Part shown: positions 18,573 through 28,688 of the stretch, piece after piece | Numbering within the stretch: the stretch's first letter is position 1 | How the letters are laid out: each line of letters starts with the position of its first letter | Source: Marinomonas profundimaris | GTDB lineage: Bacteria > Pseudomonadota > Gammaproteobacteria > Pseudomonadales > Marinomonadaceae | Assembly: GCF_000508165.1 (NCBI RefSeq) | Contig: NZ_AYOZ01000056.1 | Span: 124,001-188,000, forward strand | Length of the DNA: 64,000 nt | Reading direction: 5' to 3' | Translations under genes and position numbers: made by a program | Notes under the pieces: generated by a model | The model's input: the letters and a program-made list of their open reading frames with translations, nothing else | What the model was told of the DNA's origin: nothing | Databases searched by the model: none

Positions 18573-21203
18573 GTGAGTGATCGTCAAGCGTCATTACGCG
18601 AAAATGTTAGGCTTCTGGGGGATTGTCTTGGCGAAAGCATGAGCAACCACCTAGGAGAAGGCTTTCTCGAAAAAGTAGAAAACATCCGATTACTTTCGAA
18701 AGATGGGCGCCAATCTGGTGATTCTGCGGCGCTCATTCAAGCGTTAGAGGCATTAGACGATAAAGAAATAGTGCCTGTTGCAAGGGCATTTAATCAATTC
18801 CTAAACCTGTCTAATATTGCAGAGCAATATCACCGTGTGCATCGTCGACGCACGAATGAAAGCTTGGGCGTATATCACAACCCAATTGGTGATTTATTAG
18901 CACGCCTTTCTAAGCAGAACTTTACTGCAGATCAAATGATTGAGTCGCTGCAGTCTCAATCCATTGAATTGGTTCTAACCGCTCACCCGACGGAAGTAGT
19001 ACGTCGTTCGCTGATTCGAAAATACGACAATATCTCCAGTGAACTAGAAGCATTAGACAAAGACAATATTCTGCCGCTAGAAGAAACAAAACACATCCGC
19101 CGCTTGAAAGAAATTATTACACAGGCTTGGCACACGGATGAAATTCGAGAAGATCGACCAACACCAGTAGATGAAGCAAAATGGGGCTTTGCTGTTATTG
19201 AGCAGTCTTTATGGCAAGCCGTACCACGTTTTTTTCGCCAGCTTGATGAACAGTTTGAACAATTTTCCACAGACGAGCGCTTGCCTCTCGATTTAGCCCC
19301 AATTCGTTTTGCGACCTGGATGGGCGGAGATCGAGACGGCAATCCAAATGTGACGCATAAAGTGACCAAAGAGGTGACGCTGTTAGCCCGCTGGATGGCG
19401 GCAGATCTCTACATAAAAGATTTAAATGTATTGCGCTCTGAGTTTTCTATGACGCAATGTAATGCCGCTTTGCGTGCAAGAGTAGGTGGCAGCTCTCAAC
19501 CTTACCGTGAAGTATTACGGCATTTAGAAAATAAAATGCTCGCAACCAAAAACTGGGCGAAAGCCTGTTTGGATGGTGAGCCGACGTCCGATGAGCCTAT
19601 TTTTCTTGATATTCAAGAACTGACTGATGATCTCATGCTGTGTTACCAGTCTTTATTAGATTGTGGTATGAAAGTGATCGCGAATGGCTCGTTGCTCGAC
19701 TTAATTCGCTGTGCTGCCACCTTTGGTGCCACCTTGGTGCGTTTGGATGTTCGCCAAGACGCCTCTCGTCATATTGATGCTTTGTCAGCGATTACCCGCT
19801 TTTATGGATTGGGTGACTATGCCGAATGGGATGAAGCGTCTCGACAAGCCTTTTTGCTGACAGAATTGAATTCAAAGCGTCCGTTATTGCCTATGGAATG
19901 GACGCCGACGGAGGAAGTAAAAGAAGTTCTTGATACCTTTTCTATGATATCAAAAGGTCAGCAGAACTCGTTTGGCTCCTACGTTATTTCTATGGCCAGT
20001 GCGCCATCAGATGTCTTAGCCGTTGCTCTCATGCTGAAAGAATCTGGCGTTAGTTTTCCTATGCGAATAGTGCCTTTATTTGAAACCCTTGCGGATTTGG
20101 ATAATGCGGAACCTATCATTGAACAATTGTTTTCTTTACCTTGGTATAAAGCCTACATCAATGGTCGTCAGGAAGTGATGATCGGCTATTCGGATTCGGC
20201 TAAAGACGCAGGACAAATTGCCGCGACGTGGGGACAATATCGAGCGCAAGAGGCATTAACCCGCCTTTGTCAGAAACACGGTATTCACCTTACTTTGTTC
20301 CATGGTCGTGGCGGCACCGTTGGTCGTGGCGGCGGTCCTGCTCATGTGGCAATTTTATCGCAGCCTCCGGGCTCGGTGAATGGATCAATTCGAGTGACCG
20401 AGCAGGGCGAAATGATTCGATTCAAATTTGGTATTCCTGATATCGCAGTACGGTCTTTAGAGCTTTATTGTTCTGCCGTGATGGAAGCGTCTCTGATCCC
20501 CGCTGAGTCACCAAAAGAAGAGTGGCGCGCTATTATGGATGAAATGGCCGAAGTGGGAATGAACCAGTATCGTTCCATTGTCCGAGGTCATGAGGATTTT
20601 GTCCCTTACTTTAGAGCAACAACACCTGAGCAAGAATTGGCTAAGTTGCCGTTAGGTTCGCGACCTGCTCGTCGCCGTTCGGACGGTGGTGTGGAAAGCT
20701 TACGGGCGATTCCATGGATCTTTGCGTGGATGCAAATACGTCTTATGCTGCCTGCTTGGTTGGGTGCAGAAAGCGCACTACAGCAAGGTATTGAATCCGG
20801 CAATTTGGAAAAATTACGAGAAATGCATAAAAAATGGCCTTTCTTTGGGGCGTACTTGGACATGCTCGACATGGTTCTGGCAAAAGCAGAGCCTGAGATT
20901 GCGGAGTATTATGAGAAGCGACTTGTTAATGAAGAGCTGCAAGGGTTGGGGCGTTTGCTGCGCAGTAAATTAAAGCAGGTGAGTGAGCTGGTAAAAACAC
21001 TTAAGAAGCAAGAGCGGTTGATTGAAGACAACAAAACCATACGGCAATCCATTGATGTTCGAAATCCTTATATTGATCCATTGCACTATCTTCAAGCAGA
21101 GCTTTTATACCGCAGTCGTAAAGACGAAGAAAATGCAGAAGTGAATAAAGCCTTGATGATTACCATGGCAGGTATTGCTAGTGGTATGCAAAATACAGGC
21201 TAA
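18573..21203 (+). CDS. ppc: Phosphoenolpyruvate carboxylase
   Basis: Ppc adds bicarbonate to phosphoenolpyruvate, giving oxaloacetate to refill the TCA cycle. The 876 residues match the bacterial enzyme (about 880). The catalytic His lies in VLTAHPTEVVRRS near residue 140. The second signature is FHGRGGTVGRGGGPAH near 580, and the C terminus ends in GIASGMQNTG, the conserved allosteric/active-site tail. The start is GTG 18573 with AGGAGAG upstream. It is monocistronic, judging by the terminator after it. Confidence 0.97.
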   Translation: MSDRQASLRENVRLLGDCLGESMSNHLGEGFLEKVENIRLLSKDGRQSGDSAALIQALEALDDKEIVPVARAFNQFLNLSNIAEQYHRVHRRRTNESLGVYHNPIGDLLARLSKQNFTADQMIESLQSQSIELVLTAHPTEVVRRSLIRKYDNISSELEALDKDNILPLEETKHIRRLKEIITQAWHTDEIREDRPTPVDEAKWGFAVIEQSLWQAVPRFFRQLDEQFEQFSTDERLPLDLAPIRFATWMGGDRDGNPNVTHKVTKEVTLLARWMAADLYIKDLNVLRSEFSMTQCNAALRARVGGSSQPYREVLRHLENKMLATKNWAKACLDGEPTSDEPIFLDIQELTDDLMLCYQSLLDCGMKVIANGSLLDLIRCAATFGATLVRLDVRQDASRHIDALSAITRFYGLGDYAEWDEASRQAFLLTELNSKRPLLPMEWTPTEEVKEVLDTFSMISKGQQNSFGSYVISMASAPSDVLAVALMLKESGVSFPMRIVPLFETLADLDNAEPIIEQLFSLPWYKAYINGRQEVMIGYSDSAKDAGQIAATWGQYRAQEALTRLCQKHGIHLTLFHGRGGTVGRGGGPAHVAILSQPPGSVNGSIRVTEQGEMIRFKFGIPDIAVRSLELYCSAVMEASLIPAESPKEEWRAIMDEMAEVGMNQYRSIVRGHEDFVPYFRATTPEQELAKLPLGSRPARRRSDGGVESLRAIPWIFAWMQIRLMLPAWLGAESALQQGIESGNLEKLREMHKKWPFFGAYLDMLDMVLAKAEPEIAEYYEKRLVNEELQGLGRLLRSKLKQVSELVKTLKKQERLIEDNKTIRQSIDVRNPYIDPLHYLQAELLYRSRKDEENAEVNKALMITMAGIASGMQNTG

Positions 21204-21273
21204 TTCTTATATATGATTAATAAATGCTCACTATTAGCAAGAAAGTGACAAAAAAAGGCGCGCAAATTTGCAT

Positions 21274-21317
21274 AATGAAGGGCTGCTTGGGTATGCTTGG
21301 CGCCCATTCATTTTTTT
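21274..21317 (+). terminator. Rho-independent terminator of ppc
   Basis: AATGAAGGGC (21274-21283) pairs with GCCC-a-TTCATT (21302-21312, one bulged A), followed directly by a T-run. It lies in the 227-bp gap before adk, which otherwise holds only the adk leader. Confidence 0.65.
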
Positions 21318-21373
21318 AGTATGCAAAAGGTCTGTCTATCCCTTTGCCATTGAGCTGAGTTACGCATCAATAG

Positions 21374-22084
<711 letters not shown>

Positions 22085-22091
22085 TGATCCA

Positions 22092-22799
22092 ATGACAGTG
22101 ATTTTAGCATTAGATACCTCAACGCCTGCGTGTTCAGTGGCGTTGAATATCGATGGCGTTGTGTTAGAAGACTTTCGCATGGCGCCTCGTCTTCATAATG
22201 ATTTGATTTTACCCATGGTGGATCAAATACTCAGTCAAGCTGGGTTGAACTTATCTGATCTTGATGCCATTGCCTTTGGGCGCGGACCTGGTTCTTTTAC
22301 TGGTTTGCGTATTAGTGCTGGTGTGGTTCAGGGTTTGGCTTATGGTGCTGATTTACCAGTTATTCCTGTTTCTACATTGGCTGCTTTGGCTTTAGAGGGC
22401 TTTCAGAAAACAGGCAAGAATAATTGGCTGGCGGCACTTGATGCTCGCATGGGAGAAATCTATCTCGGTGGCTACTATGTCAATAAAGTGAATGGGCAAT
22501 ATGACATTGCGCAATTGCTTGATGAGCGGGTGATAAAGCCATCGGTCTTGGTGCCATTTTCAGACAACTTTGATGGCGTTGGTTCAGGCTGGTGTTATGA
22601 AGAAGCATTAAGCTCACTCTTACCAGAAGCGCCTGAATTTGTTCTGACAGACTTGGCGCCTCGTGCTGCGTGCGTTGCTGAGCTGGCATTGTTGCATTTT
22701 CATAAAGGGGAAGTGGTTTCCTCTTATGATGCCATGCCGACGTATTTAAGGGATGAAATAACCTGGGAAAAGCAGGCTCCTCGCATAGGGAAACGTTAG
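22092..22799 (+). CDS. tsaB: tRNA threonylcarbamoyladenosine biosynthesis protein TsaB
   Basis: TsaB is the scaffold partner of TsaD in making the t6A37 modification of ANN-decoding tRNAs. The 235 residues show the ASKHA-fold opening ILALDTSTPACSVAL and the hallmark FGRGPGSFTGLRIS near residue 60-75. The metal-binding His motif of TsaD is absent, which separates the two paralogues. It lies between adk and uppP with gaps of 7 and 4 bases, so the three are probably co-transcribed. Confidence 0.94.
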   Translation: MTVILALDTSTPACSVALNIDGVVLEDFRMAPRLHNDLILPMVDQILSQAGLNLSDLDAIAFGRGPGSFTGLRISAGVVQGLAYGADLPVIPVSTLAALALEGFQKTGKNNWLAALDARMGEIYLGGYYVNKVNGQYDIAQLLDERVIKPSVLVPFSDNFDGVGSGWCYEEALSSLLPEAPEFVLTDLAPRAACVAELALLHFHKGEVVSSYDAMPTYLRDEITWEKQAPRIGKR

Positions 22800-22803
22800 T
22801 TGT

Positions 22804-23604
22804 ATGTTGTGGTATCAGATTGTTTTTTTGGCTCTTATTCAAGGGCTGACTGAGTTTTTACCTATCTCAAGTTCTGCCCATTTGATACTTCCTGCTCAAT
22901 TGCTTAATTGGCAAGATCAGGGGTTGGCGTTTGATGTCGCTGTTCATGTTGGTACTTTGATTGCGATTATTACTTATTTCAGAAAAGACATTGTGCAAAT
23001 TGTTGTGGCTTGGTGTCTTTCTTTAAAAGGCCAGCAGTCAACGTCTGACAGTCGTTTGGCTTGGTGGATTTGTCTCGCTACATTGCCTGCTTGTCTAGCT
23101 GGCTTATTATTTGATGATTTTATTAGTACCCATCTTCGCTCTGTAGAAGTCATTGCTTACACGACGATAGGTTTTGGTGTTTTGCTCTGGCTGTCTGATC
23201 GTTATGGTGCATCGAATAAAACAGAGCAGGATTTTGGCATCAAAAGTGTGCTTTATATAGGCTTTGCCCAAGCGCTCGCATTGATCCCTGGAACCTCTCG
23301 CTCAGGTATTACGATGACGGCCGCAAGATTCTTAGGATTTGGCCGAGAAACTGCGGCACGTTTTTCTTTTCTTCTGTCTATTCCTCTTATTCTTGCTGCC
23401 GGTGGCTTAAAGTTTATTGAGCTAATGTCATCAAATACTGTGGTTGATTGGGTGAGTATTCTCGTTGGCGTGGTGCTATCCGCAATCAGTGCTTATCTTT
23501 GTATTTACCTGTTTTTAAAGTGGCTTAATACCATTGGTTTCTTTCCTTTTTTTATTTACAGGTTAATCTTAGGTTGTGCGCTTCTGCGGATTGTCTATGT
23601 ATAG
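22804..23604 (+). CDS. uppP: Undecaprenyl-diphosphatase
   Basis: UppP (BacA) removes a phosphate from undecaprenyl pyrophosphate to recycle the lipid carrier for peptidoglycan synthesis. The 266 residues form multiple membrane segments and have both family signatures: LTEFLPISSSAHL near residue 20 and ALIPGTSRSGITMTAA near 165. It begins 4 bases after tsaB. The next gene, rsmJ, lies beyond a terminator. Confidence 0.95.
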   Translation: MLWYQIVFLALIQGLTEFLPISSSAHLILPAQLLNWQDQGLAFDVAVHVGTLIAIITYFRKDIVQIVVAWCLSLKGQQSTSDSRLAWWICLATLPACLAGLLFDDFISTHLRSVEVIAYTTIGFGVLLWLSDRYGASNKTEQDFGIKSVLYIGFAQALALIPGTSRSGITMTAARFLGFGRETAARFSFLLSIPLILAAGGLKFIELMSSNTVVDWVSILVGVVLSAISAYLCIYLFLKWLNTIGFFPFFIYRLILGCALLRIVYV

Positions 23605-23671
23605 AGGTTTAGTCGCATTTTGAAATCGTGGACGGCGTATTGATTGCGTGAGTCTTGCGGTTTATACCCAG

Positions 23672-23698
23672 AAAAGCTTCTAGTGTTAGAGGCTTTTT
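23672..23698 (+). terminator. Terminator after uppP
   Basis: AAAAGCTTCTA and TAGAGGCTTTTT form a stem with a short loop and T-run, with one mismatch. It lies 67 bases after uppP and before rsmJ. Confidence 0.7.
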
Positions 23699-23783
23699 CT
23701 GTTTTAACGTAAAGTGATTTTTAGTGTTAAGGCTGAATGAAGCGCCGCCTTATTAACCCTTTTTTAACGTTTTTGGAGATGTT

Positions 23784-24578
23784 TTGCTTAATTCTATCGC
23801 GGTTGCGACAACAGATAGGTTTTTGGAATCAGAATCTCGATTATTGGCGCAGTCTTTAAATTTGGCGTTTATTCCACTGAGTAGCCCCATTAAATTTGTG
23901 TCGGAATATGATTACCTTTTACTGAAAACACCAGATGGTCTTGCCGTCGCGAAAACAGGCAAAGGTGCTCCTAAACCTGTGTATGTCGATTTCACATCGG
24001 GCGCCGTGGATCACCGTCGTCGGTTTGGGGGTGGAAAAGGGCAGGATATTGCAAAAGCGGTCGGCTTAAATAAGCGCTCAAATTTATCAATATTAGATGC
24101 GACGGCTGGATTGGGGCGAGATGCTTTTGTTTTGGCTAGTTTAGGTTGTTCTGTCTCACTTTGTGAGCGTGTTGGCTTTGTGAGGGCGATGTTGCAAGAC
24201 GGTTTGTATCGAGCTTCTTTTCATCATGAGGTTGCTGATATTGTGTCAAAAATGCCTTTGCTTGATACGGACATTACCGGCTTAGACGCAACTATGAAGT
24301 TTGATGTGGTGTTTTTGGATCCTATGTACCCGCATACAGAAAAATCATCCGCGGCGGCAAAAAAAGAGATGGCTTTTTTTAGGGATTTGGTCGGAAAGGA
24401 TTTGGATGCCGATAACCTTTTGCCTCATGCCATGCAGCTTGCGGAATATCGCGTGGTTGTGAAACGCCCTAAAAGCGCTCCGTTTTTAAATGATGCAGAG
24501 CCAACGTATCAATTAGAAGGTAAATCGGGGCGATTTGATATTTATGTGCTTAAGTCCCTCGATTCACTTTCCGCCTAA
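23784..24578 (+). CDS. rsmJ: 16S rRNA (guanine-1516-N2)-methyltransferase
   Basis: RsmJ (YhiQ) methylates G1516 of 16S rRNA. The 264 residues have the family block [20 protein letters not shown] near residue 75-95, SAM motif [19 protein letters not shown], and catalytic DPMYPH near residue 180. The start is TTG 23784 with TGGAG about 7 bases upstream. Convergent slyX ends 11 bases after it. Confidence 0.93.
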   Translation: MLNSIAVATTDRFLESESRLLAQSLNLAFIPLSSPIKFVSEYDYLLLKTPDGLAVAKTGKGAPKPVYVDFTSGAVDHRRRFGGGKGQDIAKAVGLNKRSNLSILDATAGLGRDAFVLASLGCSVSLCERVGFVRAMLQDGLYRASFHHEVADIVSKMPLLDTDITGLDATMKFDVVFLDPMYPHTEKSSAAAKKEMAFFRDLVGKDLDADNLLPHAMQLAEYRVVVKRPKSAPFLNDAEPTYQLEGKSGRFDIYVLKSLDSLSA

Positions 24579-24589
24579 CCGTTTTATTA

Positions 24590-24802
24590 TTAATAATGTG
24601 GTGGTCTATCACCGTCGTGTGTGGCTTGTTGTTGACGATAAGAGTCCAGCTGTTTTCCTAACATAGCGAGCTTTTCTTTCATTAACATCATGTCTTTTTG
24701 TTGGCTAATTAAAACCTGATTTAAACTGTCAATCGTATCTTCTTGGAATTGCAGTTTGAATTCTAATTCGTCTATACGTTCGTCGATTTGTGAGGTGTTC
24801 AT
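24590..24802 (-). CDS. slyX: SlyX family protein
   Basis: This 70-residue protein is almost entirely coiled coil (ERIDELEFKLQFQEDTIDSLNQVLISQQKDMM...) and ends with the SlyX-typical proline/His tail RPPHY. The family's function is unknown. It converges on rsmJ with an 11-bp gap. Confidence 0.85.
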   Translation of the reverse strand: MNTSQIDERIDELEFKLQFQEDTIDSLNQVLISQQKDMMLMKEKLAMLGKQLDSYRQQQATHDGDRPPHY

Positions 24803-25090
24803 AGATACCTTCTGTGTGTTAACCTTACCAAGTTAAACTCTTATTTTATGAGCTGTTCTATACGAATATATGACGCAAGTATTGGTCATTTAAAGTGTAA
24901 GAGTGGCGTGAAAATTGCTCTCATAAAGAAGTTGAGTATTTTACTACTATCTTCTTTAGCTTCACATGGTGATTTCAGAAAGAGTTTAGTAAAAATATTT
25001 ATTTATTCACTTTTGCACGAACACGGAGCCTATTTTTATAAATGGGCTTCTCTCCACAATAATATTTAATTTGATAAGAGATATACTGTT
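24803..25090. other. Intergenic region slyX / cold-shock-domain gene
   Basis: In this 288-bp AT-rich gap I see no convincing gene; a 73-codon frame at 24848-25069 lacks a Shine-Dalgarno and any recognisable features. The right end holds the putative promoter and hairpin of the next gene. Confidence 0.5.
25013..25048 (+). promoter_or_regulatory. Possible promoter and overlapping hairpin of the cold-shock-domain gene
   Basis: TTGCAC (25013-25018), an 18-bp spacer and TATAAA (25037-25042). The -10 overlaps the dyad AGCCTATTT (25027-25035) / AAATGGGCT (25040-25048). Either the promoter reading or an RNA-hairpin reading is possible; both may not be true. Confidence 0.3.
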
Positions 25091-25561
25091 ATGAATGATC
25101 ATCAGGATAATGTTTCACATAATAAAGGGTCTTCAGCTGGTTCCGGTTTTTTTTCACTGCGCACGTTTATTGTTAGCCTTGTTATTGCCTTGATTGTGCC
25201 TTTGCTTATTGCAGGGGTTCTTAAAGAGGAAATGGGCGCCAACTTCCTAATATACTTTGGCTTTGTACTAGTGTCTGTTTATGTCGGCGCTATGATTAGT
25301 AATGCCAGTTCTGTTGGTTTTGATTCTGAGTCTGAAGAAGACGAAGATGATGATCGTGAGCAAGGAACGGTAAAATGGTTCAATTCATCAAAAGGTTTTG
25401 GCTTTTTGACAATGGAAAATGGCGATGACGTATTTGTTCATTACCGTGCTATCCGTGGTCGTGGTCGTCGTTTCCTTGTTGAAGGTCAACTTGTTCGCTT
25501 TTATGTTACTGAAGGCGAGAAAGGCAAACAGGCTGAAAACGTTTCCATTATTCGCGGTTAA
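25091..25561 (+). CDS. Membrane-anchored cold-shock-domain protein
   Basis: The 156 residues have three parts. A polar N terminus (1-20) precedes two hydrophobic helices (about 21-43 and 50-70). An acidic linker ([12 protein letters not shown], 79-90) follows. The C-terminal cold-shock domain (91-156) carries [13 protein letters not shown]1 KGFGFL (101-106) and RNP2 VFVHY (114-118). The CSD should bind single-stranded RNA or DNA from the cytoplasmic face of the inner membrane; ordinary CspA proteins are about 70 residues and soluble. The start has AAGAG upstream. tpx follows after 28 bases. Domain calls are confident; role is unknown. Confidence 0.85.
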   Translation: MNDHQDNVSHNKGSSAGSGFFSLRTFIVSLVIALIVPLLIAGVLKEEMGANFLIYFGFVLVSVYVGAMISNASSVGFDSESEEDEDDDREQGTVKWFNSSKGFGFLTMENGDDVFVHYRAIRGRGRRFLVEGQLVRFYVTEGEKGKQAENVSIIRG

Positions 25562-25589
25562 TTTACATTATTTATTTTAGAGGCTTTGT

Positions 25590-26087
25590 ATGGCAACTGT
25601 AACGCTTAAAGGTAATCCCTTTGAAACTGTTGGCTCTCTTCCTGCTGTTGGTTCTATGGCTCCAGCGTTTGAATTGGTTAAGACAGACCTGTCTGTTGCA
25701 ACGTTAGCGAATTATCAAGGTGCTAAATTGGTGCTGAATATATTCCCTTCGGTTGATACGCCGACCTGCGCAACATCGGTTCGTAAGTTTAATGAATCGG
25801 CTGCGTCTTTAAAGGGTGTTAACGTGATTTGTGTTTCAGCGGACTTACCTTTTGCCGCAGCGCGTTTTTGTGGCGCGGAAGGTATTGATAATGTAGATAC
25901 GGGCTCTAGCTTCCGCTCTACGTTTGGTGCTGATTACGGTCTTTCTTTTGCAACAGGGCCACTTGCTGGTCTTTTGTCTCGTGCTGTTGTGGTACTGGAT
26001 GAAAATGGGTCTGTTATTTATACAGAACAAGTTGCAGAAACGGCTGATGAACCAAATTACGAAGCGGCTTTAGCTGTATTGGCGTAG
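25590..26087 (+). CDS. tpx: Thiol peroxidase Tpx
   Basis: Tpx is an atypical 2-Cys peroxiredoxin that reduces H2O2 and alkyl hydroperoxides with thioredoxin. The 165 residues have the peroxidatic Cys60 in SVDTPTCATSVRKFN and resolving Cys94 in ARFCGAEGI, which correspond to Cys61 and Cys95 of E. coli Tpx. It is followed by a strong bidirectional terminator shared with panD. Confidence 0.96.
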   Translation: MATVTLKGNPFETVGSLPAVGSMAPAFELVKTDLSVATLANYQGAKLVLNIFPSVDTPTCATSVRKFNESAASLKGVNVICVSADLPFAAARFCGAEGIDNVDTGSSFRSTFGADYGLSFATGPLAGLLSRAVVVLDENGSVIYTEQVAETADEPNYEAALAVLA

Positions 26088-26100
26088 TTTTTACGTGTAA

Positions 26101-26139
26101 AAAAAGCCCGCTCTAATGTAATTTAGAGCGGGCTTTTTT
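26101..26139. terminator. Bidirectional terminator between tpx and panD
   Basis: AAAAAGCCCGCTCTAA and TTTAGAGCGGGCTTTTTT form a near-perfect stem with A/T tracts on both sides, between convergent genes. Confidence 0.92.
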
Positions 26140-26160
26140 GTTCTTTTATTGGCTAGATGT

Positions 26161-26541
26161 TTAGTCTTTTTGAACGGGAATAGTGTTTGTTGTGCGTTCC
26201 ACACTGTTGTCTTTGTTCAAATACACGAGTTTCGGGTTGAATGTGTCTGCTTCCGCTTCATTCATTTGCCCATAAGCGGCAATAATAACACGGTCACCTA
26301 CTTGGACTTTTCTAGCCGCAGCGCCGTTCATTGAAATCGTGCCTGAGCCTGATTCCGCTAAGATGACATAGGTGTGAAAGCGTTCGCCATTGTCTACGTT
26401 GTAGATGTCTATTTGTTCGAACTCTCTAAAGCCAGCGAGTTCCACAAGGTCTTTATCAATGGCGCAGGAGCCGTCATACCAAAGCTCTGCCTGAGTGACG
26501 CTGGCCATGTGAAGTTTGCCTTTAAGAAGTGTAATTTGCAT
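26161..26541 (-). CDS. panD: Aspartate 1-decarboxylase (pyruvoyl enzyme)
   Basis: PanD decarboxylates aspartate to beta-alanine for pantothenate and CoA. The 126 residues match the family. The self-cleavage site Gly24-Ser25 is seen in [11 protein letters not shown], where Ser25 becomes the pyruvoyl group. Other family residues are Tyr in [16 protein letters not shown] and the [18 protein letters not shown] block. It stands apart from panB and panC here. Confidence 0.96.
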   Translation of the reverse strand: MQITLLKGKLHMASVTQAELWYDGSCAIDKDLVELAGFREFEQIDIYNVDNGERFHTYVILAESGSGTISMNGAAARKVQVGDRVIIAAYGQMNEAEADTFNPKLVYLNKDNSVERTTNTIPVQKD

Positions 26542-26596
26542 GTGTATAGTCTCTATTAATATTTCTGTGTAACGTGCTGTCTGTTATATGGTGGTT

Positions 26597-26971
26597 TTAT
26601 TCCCAGATAAATGGGCCTTCTCCGTCGCTATTTATGCGCCACCACTGGTCGGGGTCTTGATTGCCTTCTTCTTCCCATCCTTGAAAATTACAGCGTACTT
26701 CGCAATTGAGAGATTGAAAAACCTGTCGTGCACAAGTCATGTCGTCTTCCCAAGGGGTTTTGTCTGAATCAAACCAGATAGAGGTAAAACGTTTTCCCGC
26801 CGCCTGTTCCAAAATGGTCACTTCAATGTCATTGCCATTAGAGGATACGGTGATTTTTGAGCACAGTTTTGAGGGCGAGCTTTTTTTGACGAGGATAAAT
26901 GTCTCTTCCAGCCAGGCAATGATCTTTTCTGTTGGGCAGGATAATGTGTATATTTCAATATCAGCTTGCAT
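26597..26971 (-). CDS. Hypothetical protein, 124 residues
   Basis: I do not recognise this protein. It has no signal peptide or membrane segment and looks like a small cytoplasmic alpha/beta domain. Notable features are an N-terminal helix (TEKIIAWLEETFILV), a central beta-rich part (KITVSSNGNDIEVTILEQAAGKRFTSIWFDSD), and a Trp-rich acidic end (DPDQWWRINSDGEGPFIWE). Three cysteines lie in the C-terminal half or near it. It follows the next membrane-protein gene by 4 bases on the same strand, so the pair are likely co-transcribed. Confidence 0.75.
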   Translation of the reverse strand: MQADIEIYTLSCPTEKIIAWLEETFILVKKSSPSKLCSKITVSSNGNDIEVTILEQAAGKRFTSIWFDSDKTPWEDDMTCARQVFQSLNCEVRCNFQGWEEEGNQDPDQWWRINSDGEGPFIWE

Positions 26972-26975
26972 CCTG

Positions 26976-27242
26976 TTAATCCTTCTTTTTAATCATGTGA
27001 TAAATTCTGAGAATGCTCATTGAGAGGTAGCCGATAGTCGTCCATATCACGCCACATCCAGCCAGTATTAATCCAAATAAGGCCATAATCTCTTGAGCAA
27101 GGGATTCTACAATGACGCGGTCTGCCACCATAAGCATGAGAACGCCAAATACGAAAATTAATCCACCTTGGATCATCTTGATGAGTGCGACTCTAGGGTT
27201 ATTTCCCATCTTCATCGCGAGTTTATGTATGGTGTTTCTCAT
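26976..27242 (-). CDS. Hypothetical two-TM membrane protein, 88 residues
   Basis: An N-terminal amphipathic, basic stretch (HKLAMKMGNNPRVALIK) precedes two predicted membrane helices at about 26-42 and 52-74, and a basic tail (YHMIKKKD) ends the protein. No family recognised. It lies between dapE (26-base gap, same strand) and the 124-residue hypothetical gene, and may be read with both. Confidence 0.72.
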   Translation of the reverse strand: MRNTIHKLAMKMGNNPRVALIKMIQGGLIFVFGVLMLMVADRVIVESLAQEIMALFGLILAGCGVIWTTIGYLSMSILRIYHMIKKKD

Positions 27243-27268
27243 TTTATGTTGGCTTATGCTTCGTGTGT

Positions 27269-28417
<1,149 letters not shown>

Positions 28418-28449
28418 TTACCTTTGTATTTGTTTTCGCTACCTTATGG

Positions 28450-28479
28450 ATGATTCTGTTACTATAACAGGAGAATCAT
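28450..28479. promoter_or_regulatory. Imperfect dyad upstream of the small lipoprotein gene
   Basis: ATGATTC-TGTTA and TAACA-gga-GAATCAT form a dyad centred on CTATAAC; TATAAC (28463-28468) could be a -10 element. It lies in the 79-bp divergent gap between dapE and the lipoprotein gene. Confidence 0.35.
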
Positions 28480-28493
28480 ATTAAGGTGGGATT

Positions 28494-28688
28494 ATGAAAT
28501 TAGGTGTTGTTGTATTTTTGGGTTTGATTTCTGCTAGTTGTAGCCTTTTTCAACAGCCGGTTATTCAGGAATCTTACTTTGTTCCAGTTATTCGTTCCGA
28601 CAATTCCTCTGCGGGTTACACGCCAACTGTGACGCCTATGATGCAAAGAAAAGAAACCCCACGAATATATACGCCAGTGTTACGTTAG
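28494..28688 (+). CDS. Small lipoprotein, unrecognised
   Basis: The 64 residues start with a signal peptide and lipobox ISASC (lipidated Cys16). The mature 49-residue peptide is proline-, threonine- and valine-rich (FVPVIRSDNSS..YTPTVTPMMQ) with no recognisable domain. The start has AAGGTGG about 7 bases upstream. It is divergent from dapE and its stop overlaps the yffB stop by 4 bases tail to tail. It is a plus-strand insert in an otherwise minus-strand block. Confidence 0.7.
   Translation: MKLGVVVFLGLISASCSLFQQPVIQESYFVPVIRSDNSSAGYTPTVTPMMQRKETPRIYTPVLR

Noticed and set aside
24848-25069. 73-codon plus-strand frame between slyX and the cold-shock gene
   Set aside because: No Shine-Dalgarno, no signal or domain, and AT-rich composition typical of intergenic DNA.
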